The position numbers and the translations under genes were made by a program. Source: an uncultured Flammeovirgaceae bacterium (GTDB lineage: Bacteria; Bacteroidota; Bacteroidia; Cytophagales; Cyclobacteriaceae). From it: a stretch of DNA of 36,347 nucleotides. The notes below the pieces were generated by a model. That model worked only from the letters and a program-made list of their open reading frames with translations, did not search any database and was not told where the DNA came from. This document shows, one piece after another, positions 32,389 to 36,347 of this stretch (position 1 is the stretch's first letter; the number at the start of each line of letters is the position of its first letter). The stretch covers positions 1 through 36,347 of the forward strand of contig CALBPF010000036.1 of NCBI GenBank assembly GCA_937899105.1, given 5' to 3'.

Positions 32389-33210
32389 TTAGTTGCTTTT
32401 TGTCAGATTTGTATAAAAATCAAAAACCTCAACTAAACCCTCAATTGTATTTAATCCAACATTACTTTCATTAATATAGCCCTGAACATCATAGTATTCT
32501 GAGTCGAAAAATTCTGAAAGTACATTTTTATTTATTAATCTATATCTTCTCACTTCTTTATCGGCCTTACTTTTCTTGAATTTACTTTCATTGTATTTTT
32601 AGGTAGACTCGCCATTCGCGCGACTTGAACCCTCATCAAATCCGAAAGTCGAGCTAAGATTTTTACTTTTTTTGCCCTCCATGTATGGTCGAATGGTTCC
32701 TCTTGTATTAGCCATATAAATTCGTTCCCATACTTTTTCAATTTTGTAATCGGTGGGTAGAACGGCGCTTAAAGGGTTATTTGTATTGGCATGGAACAAC
32801 CAATTCCGATCTTTGAATTCGAAGATAAGTCTAGAAAGTATTGCCAACTCGTTATTTTCATATAGTAGCTCAAAAAAAACTGCTCTTTTACGACCATACT
32901 TCTGGTCCATATAAGGTATAGAATAATATAAATCAGGCTCTTTATCAGATTTTTCAAGAAGAAAAAGTAGCACTTCTTCAGCGTTATAGATTTCAATCTT
33001 ATCTATTCTACGTAGCCTTAATACCTGAGACACAAAGTTATAGTTCAACTCACCGTCTATTGTTTTCCCATCTAACAACTTGACCCTTCCTGAAAAACAT
33101 TGCTCGTTTTCTGTATTATAATTTTTAAACTGACTCAGCGCAGACTGTATGCCAGCATAACTTATTAGCATGACAGACAGAAATATTATCTTAATCATTT
33201 TCAAATTCAC
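32389..33210 (-). pseudogene. Secreted protein of unknown function with in-frame internal stop
   Basis: The N-terminal part (203 codons, stop at 32599-32601) starts with a signal peptide, MIKIIFLSVMLISYAGIQSALSQF, and a soluble beta-rich domain (SGRVKLLDGKTIDGELNYN). After the TAA the same frame stays open for 69 more codons: KYNESKFKKSKADKEVRRY... YDVQGYINESNVGLNTIEGLVEVFDFYTNL, ending at 32389, 4 bases before dxr. That tail has the composition and closing pattern of C-termini in this protein type, so the gene was probably about 273 codons. A nonsense mutation, read-through or a sequencing error are all possible. I do not recognise a function. It overlaps the GH3 gene by 20 bases. Confidence 0.72.
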
Positions 33211-34699
33211 TATACGATTCGAATGTACCAGCTATCTGCCTGTCATTAGAAAGCCTGGGAACCTTGTTTTGCCCACCTAGCTTACCTTGTGATTTCATAT
33301 AGTTAATAAAGCTGTTCTTTCTTAGCGGAATCACTTTTAATGTTCTAAGGATACTCCCGGAAATCAAATCGTCATAGTAGGTATTTAGCTTCCGAAGTGT
33401 CAAATCTAATTCATTTTCGAAGGCCGTCAAATCACTTGGCTCTTTAGCGAATTCCACATACCATTCGTGTAAAGGTAAACCCTTCTTGGGTGTCACATTG
33501 GGTGCAACGGTAAATTCTACTAACTCTGTTTCAGGGTACTTCTCGCAAGCCAGTTTCATTGCTTTCTCCACCTCTTCGCCAATTACATGTTCACCAAAGG
33601 CAGAAATAAAGTGTTTGATTCGCCCGGTTACTAACAGACGATAGGGATCTTTAGATACGAACTTAACCGTATCACCGATAGAGTAACCCCAGAGTCCAGC
33701 ATTGCTATTGATAATTAAAGCATAATTAACACCAAGCTCTACTTCCCCAATCATCAATCGGGTCGGGTTTTCATTGAAATACTCATCAGCCGGAATAAAT
33801 TCAAAGAAAATACCACTATTTAATAACATCAGCAAGCCATCGTCGGTCTGTGAATCTTGATAGGCTATAAAACCCTCTGAAGCGGGATAGGTTTCAATGG
33901 AGTCTATTTTACTCCCAATACTGTCATAAAGCTTTGCTCGATATGGCTCGAAGTTTACCCCACCATAAACAAACAAATTAAAGTTTGGGAATACATCTTT
34001 GATGGGCGTATCTACGCGCTCCTGGATTCTATCAAAATACATCTGCACCCAGGGAGGTATACCCGAGATGAGTGACATATTCTTATCTATGGTTTCATCT
34101 ATTATTTTTTCCAGCTTCGTCTCCCAATCCTCAATACAATTCGTTTCATAGCTTGGCATTTGATTGGTCCGTAAATATCCGGGTACATGGTGATTCACAA
34201 TCCCTGAGAGGCGGCCTGTTTTAATGCCGGCGGTTTCACTTAGTGTGGGGCTTCCGGAGAGAAAAATTAACTTGCCATCGAGAAACGCTGACTTACCGGT
34301 TTCATGAACATAGCTGAGCAGCGCGTTCCTCGCACTATTTATGTGATTTGGAATGGAGTCTTTGGTAACAGGTATGTATTTAACTCCGGAAGTCGTACCT
34401 GAGGTTTTTGAAAAATACTCAGGTAGCCCCGGCCATAACACATCAGATTCTCCTTTCACAAGTCGATCAATCCAAGGCTTTAGCTCTTCATAGTCGCGGA
34501 TTGGTACATTAGACTTAAAATCATTATAATTTTTTACCTGATCAAAATTATGGCCTTTACCAAATGCCGTATAACTGGCCCGTTGAACAATTTCAGCAAG
34601 TACTTTTTCCTGCGACTCAACAGGACTATAAGACCATCTCCTGGTCTCTCGCGCTACATAAGCAGCAAAAGGCTTGCTAAGAACTGATCTAAATCCCAT
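33191..34699 (-). CDS. GH3 auxin-responsive-promoter family protein (acyl-adenylating ligase-like)
   Basis: About 502 residues, GH3-type member of the adenylate-forming superfamily: in plants GH3 enzymes activate carboxylates such as auxin or jasmonate with ATP and join them to amino acids. SKTSGTTSGVKYIPVT (from residue 97) is the ATP-binding P-loop-like motif; FLSGSPTLSE, YPASEGFIAYQ and NSNAGLWGYSIGDTVKF follow in expected order, and RIKHFISAFGEH lies near the hinge. The substrate in bacteria is unknown. ATG at 34699 is preferred over a TTG at 34708. It heads the apparent operon with the interrupted gene, dxr and rseP. A -7-like TAGTTTTG lies just upstream. Confidence 0.92.
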   Translation of the reverse strand: MGFRSVLSKPFAAYVARETRRWSYSPVESQEKVLAEIVQRASYTAFGKGHNFDQVKNYNDFKSNVPIRDYEELKPWIDRLVKGESDVLWPGLPEYFSKTSGTTSGVKYIPVTKDSIPNHINSARNALLSYVHETGKSAFLDGKLIFLSGSPTLSETAGIKTGRLSGIVNHHVPGYLRTNQMPSYETNCIEDWETKLEKIIDETIDKNMSLISGIPPWVQMYFDRIQERVDTPIKDVFPNFNLFVYGGVNFEPYRAKLYDSIGSKIDSIETYPASEGFIAYQDSQTDDGLLMLLNSGIFFEFIPADEYFNENPTRLMIGEVELGVNYALIINSNAGLWGYSIGDTVKFVSKDPYRLLVTGRIKHFISAFGEHVIGEEVEKAMKLACEKYPETELVEFTVAPNVTPKKGLPLHEWYVEFAKEPSDLTAFENELDLTLRKLNTYYDDLISGSILRTLKVIPLRKNSFINYMKSQGKLGGQNKVPRLSNDRQIAGTFESYSEFEND

Positions 34700-34705
34700 A
34701 GTCCG

Positions 34706-34713
34706 CAAAACTA
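34706..34713 (-). promoter_or_regulatory. Possible -7 element for the GH3 operon
   Basis: Minus-strand TAGTTTTG (complement of 34706-34713), followed by CGG, fits TAnnTTTG. It lies 7 bases before the ATG, so transcription would be nearly leaderless. No -33 TTG is found at the right distance. Confidence 0.35.
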
Positions 34714-34889
34714 ATGAATCAGGCGATTGGCGGCATTGCTTTTCAAGTCAGAAATTCTGTCATGTAGAAACTCAACTTCGCTTCTTACGTTTTAGAAGGG
34801 CATGAACTTATGTCAGCATGCAAATTATGGCCTAAAACTTGTAACTGACGTGAAGAATAATTTGAATTTTAAATCAAAATATTAACGGC

Positions 34890-36347
34890 ATGAAGCGAGT
34901 ATTCACAGTTTTAGTTGCAGGGTTCCTAGCGGGGTTGGCAGGCGCTTACACCTTCCAGAGCATAACGCCGGCCAAGATAATTGTGAGTGATCAGGAGCAG
35001 AATTCCCCAAGCTCTTTTGTGAGTAATCCAACTGCAACAGATAATTATGAGCAACCTTCCTCGCCTGTAAGGTCTACCAGTGATATTCCCGGAGATGATT
35101 TCATATTGGCCTCGGAAGCCAGCACAAAAAGTGTCGTTTACATAAAAAACATCTCCGAATATTCAAGAAGAAGTTATTTCCAATGGTTTTTCGATCAAGG
35201 ACCACAGACAGAAACACGTGTAAGTAGTGGATCAGGAGTGATTTTTACAAGTGACGGTTATATCGTAACAAATAATCACGTAGTGGAAGAAGCGGATAGA
35301 CTAGAGGTAGATTATAACAGAAAAACTTACCCTGCAACACTAATTGGAACTGACCCTTCAACGGACCTTGCCGTTTTAAAGATCGACGCTAATGATTTGC
35401 CGCAAATAAAGATTGGTAGCAGTAAAGTCCTATCAGTAGGAGAATGGGTAATTGCGGTGGGCAATCCGTTTAACCTTACCTCAACAGTGACAGCTGGTAT
35501 TGTAAGCGCCAAGGGACGCGAGATTAATATTCTCCAGGGTAAGTTTCCAATCGAATCATTTATTCAGACAGATGCCGCGATTAACCCGGGAAATAGCGGC
35601 GGCGCTCTTGTCAATCGAGCTGGTGAGTTAGTGGGGATAAATACCGCAATTTTGTCAAGAACGGGTTCTTATGCAGGTTATGGTTTTGCTGTACCTGTGG
35701 ATATTGTAGAAAAAATTGTAAACGACCTAATAAGATACGGGGAAGTACAGAAAGCTTTTTTTGGCGGTGAGGTTTCTGATTATACCGAGAAGATTGCGGA
35801 AAGATTAAATCTTAAAATTTCAGATGATATTCAAGGTGTACTACTGTCGTATGTACAAAATGATGGTGCGGCCGAAAAGTCAGGATTAAAGGAAGGTGAT
35901 ATTATATTGAATTTAGGTGGTGCGGATATAAATACCAGAAGCGAGTTTGAAGAGGAACTCAGTTATAGATCTCCCGGCGACAAAGTAGACGTAACTTATC
36001 AGCGCGAAGGCCGTAACAGAACCACACAACTGGTATTAACTAACCGAGAAGGGACAACCGCAATTCTCCAGCGTGAAATATTTTCATCAGAGTCATTAGG
36101 CGCGCAATTTGAAATTGTACCGAAGGTTGAACGAGAAATACTGGGAATAGATTATGGCGTTCGTGTTTTTAACATTGGTTCCGGCCTGGTTAAAAGGATT
36201 GGAATTACCGAGGATTTTGTGATCACTGATATTAACAGAAATGCGATAGACGATCCTGAGAAACTAGTAGAAATACTGGAACGCATAAGAGGTAAAGTAA
36301 TTATTGAAGGTGTAAATAGTCAGGGAAGAGAGGGGTACTATTCATTT
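34890..36347 (+). CDS. Do/DegP (HtrA) periplasmic serine protease, cut by window end
   Basis: The reading frame runs from ATG 34890 to the last base without a stop (486 codons present). The N-terminus MKRVFTVLVAGFLAGLAGAY is a signal peptide or membrane anchor. The trypsin-like domain has GSGVIFTSDGYIVTNNH (His130), STDLAVLKI (Asp159) and INPGNSGGAL (Ser236), a complete catalytic triad. A first PDZ domain follows (about residues 250-350) and a second lies at about 395-486, probably near its end. It should degrade or refold damaged envelope proteins. The 190 bases upstream, between it and the divergent GH3 gene, show no clear promoter on the plus strand. Confidence 0.95.
   Translation, partial: MKRVFTVLVAGFLAGLAGAYTFQSITPAKIIVSDQEQNSPSSFVSNPTATDNYEQPSSPVRSTSDIPGDDFILASEASTKSVVYIKNISEYSRRSYFQWFFDQGPQTETRVSSGSGVIFTSDGYIVTNNHVVEEADRLEVDYNRKTYPATLIGTDPSTDLAVLKIDANDLPQIKIGSSKVLSVGEWVIAVGNPFNLTSTVTAGIVSAKGREINILQGKFPIESFIQTDAAINPGNSGGALVNRAGELVGINTAILSRTGSYAGYGFAVPVDIVEKIVNDLIRYGEVQKAFFGGEVSDYTEKIAERLNLKISDDIQGVLLSYVQNDGAAEKSGLKEGDIILNLGGADINTRSEFEEELSYRSPGDKVDVTYQREGRNRTTQLVLTNREGTTAILQREIFSSESLGAQFEIVPKVEREILGIDYGVRVFNIGSGLVKRIGITEDFVITDINRNAIDDPEKLVEILERIRGKVIIEGVNSQGREGYYSF

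Noticed and set aside
32550..32741. 63-codon open frame overlapping the interrupted gene
   Set aside because: I first suspected a frameshift, but the gene continues in its own frame after the TAA, so this other frame is incidental.
1..36347. CRISPR arrays, rRNA genes, insertion sequences
   Set aside because: No spaced direct repeats, rRNA-like segments, transposase frames or flanking terminal repeats were seen.

Overview
The window looks like chromosome of a Bacteroidota member, most likely a Cytophagales-type marine or soil gliding lineage. Supporting signs are type IX secretion (T9SS) proteins (PorQ and a PorE-like OmpA protein), FtsX/MacB-type permeases without an adjacent ATPase, a DUF2795-type small protein, a DUF4421-type beta-barrel protein, an S9D-type peptidase, few Shine-Dalgarno sequences, and promoter elements of the TAnnTTTG type. 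GC is moderate, roughly 40% by eye and not computed. Assignments come from reading the sequence; no database search was run.

Layout. 1-5.2 kb: a tightly overlapping trio (two-TM protein, AAC(3)-I-like acetyltransferase, GyrI-like ligand-binding protein), a GDSL lipoprotein, a large ABC permease and a PAT-type acetyltransferase. 5.2-7.5 kb: two divergent secreted-protein genes, each broken by a frameshift; the first break is exactly explained by a 5-bp tandem duplication. 7.5-13.4 kb: a secreted debranching-enzyme-like lipoprotein, a MacB-type permease, queA, ispD and a DUF2795 gene. 13.6-16.9 kb: ettA, two small orphan genes, a tRNA-Arg-like 5' fragment, an XRE regulator with two operator-like dyads, and a SixA-type phosphatase. 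16.9-26.7 kb, minus strand: S9D peptidase, then a tight run lon-porQ-hslU-histidine kinase-DUF4421. 26.9-29.9 kb, plus strand: PorE-like OmpA protein, ECF sigma factor and a translationally coupled small membrane protein. 29.9-34.7 kb, minus strand: GH3-family gene, a gene with an internal stop, dxr and rseP in one apparent operon. 34.9 kb to the end: a DegP/HtrA protease cut by the window edge.

Taken together, the right half is dominated by envelope quality control: Lon, HslU, RseP, DegP, two T9SS-type proteins, an ECF sigma factor and an orphan histidine kinase. The most interesting new hypothesis is that PorQ production is tied to the Lon/HslU proteolysis operon, with a divergently placed PorE-like/ECF sigma unit as its regulatory counterpart. 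MEP isoprenoid synthesis is represented by ispD and dxr at separate loci. There is no complete mobile element, no CRISPR array, no rRNA and no intact tRNA. No gene-free stretch exceeds about 300 bases.
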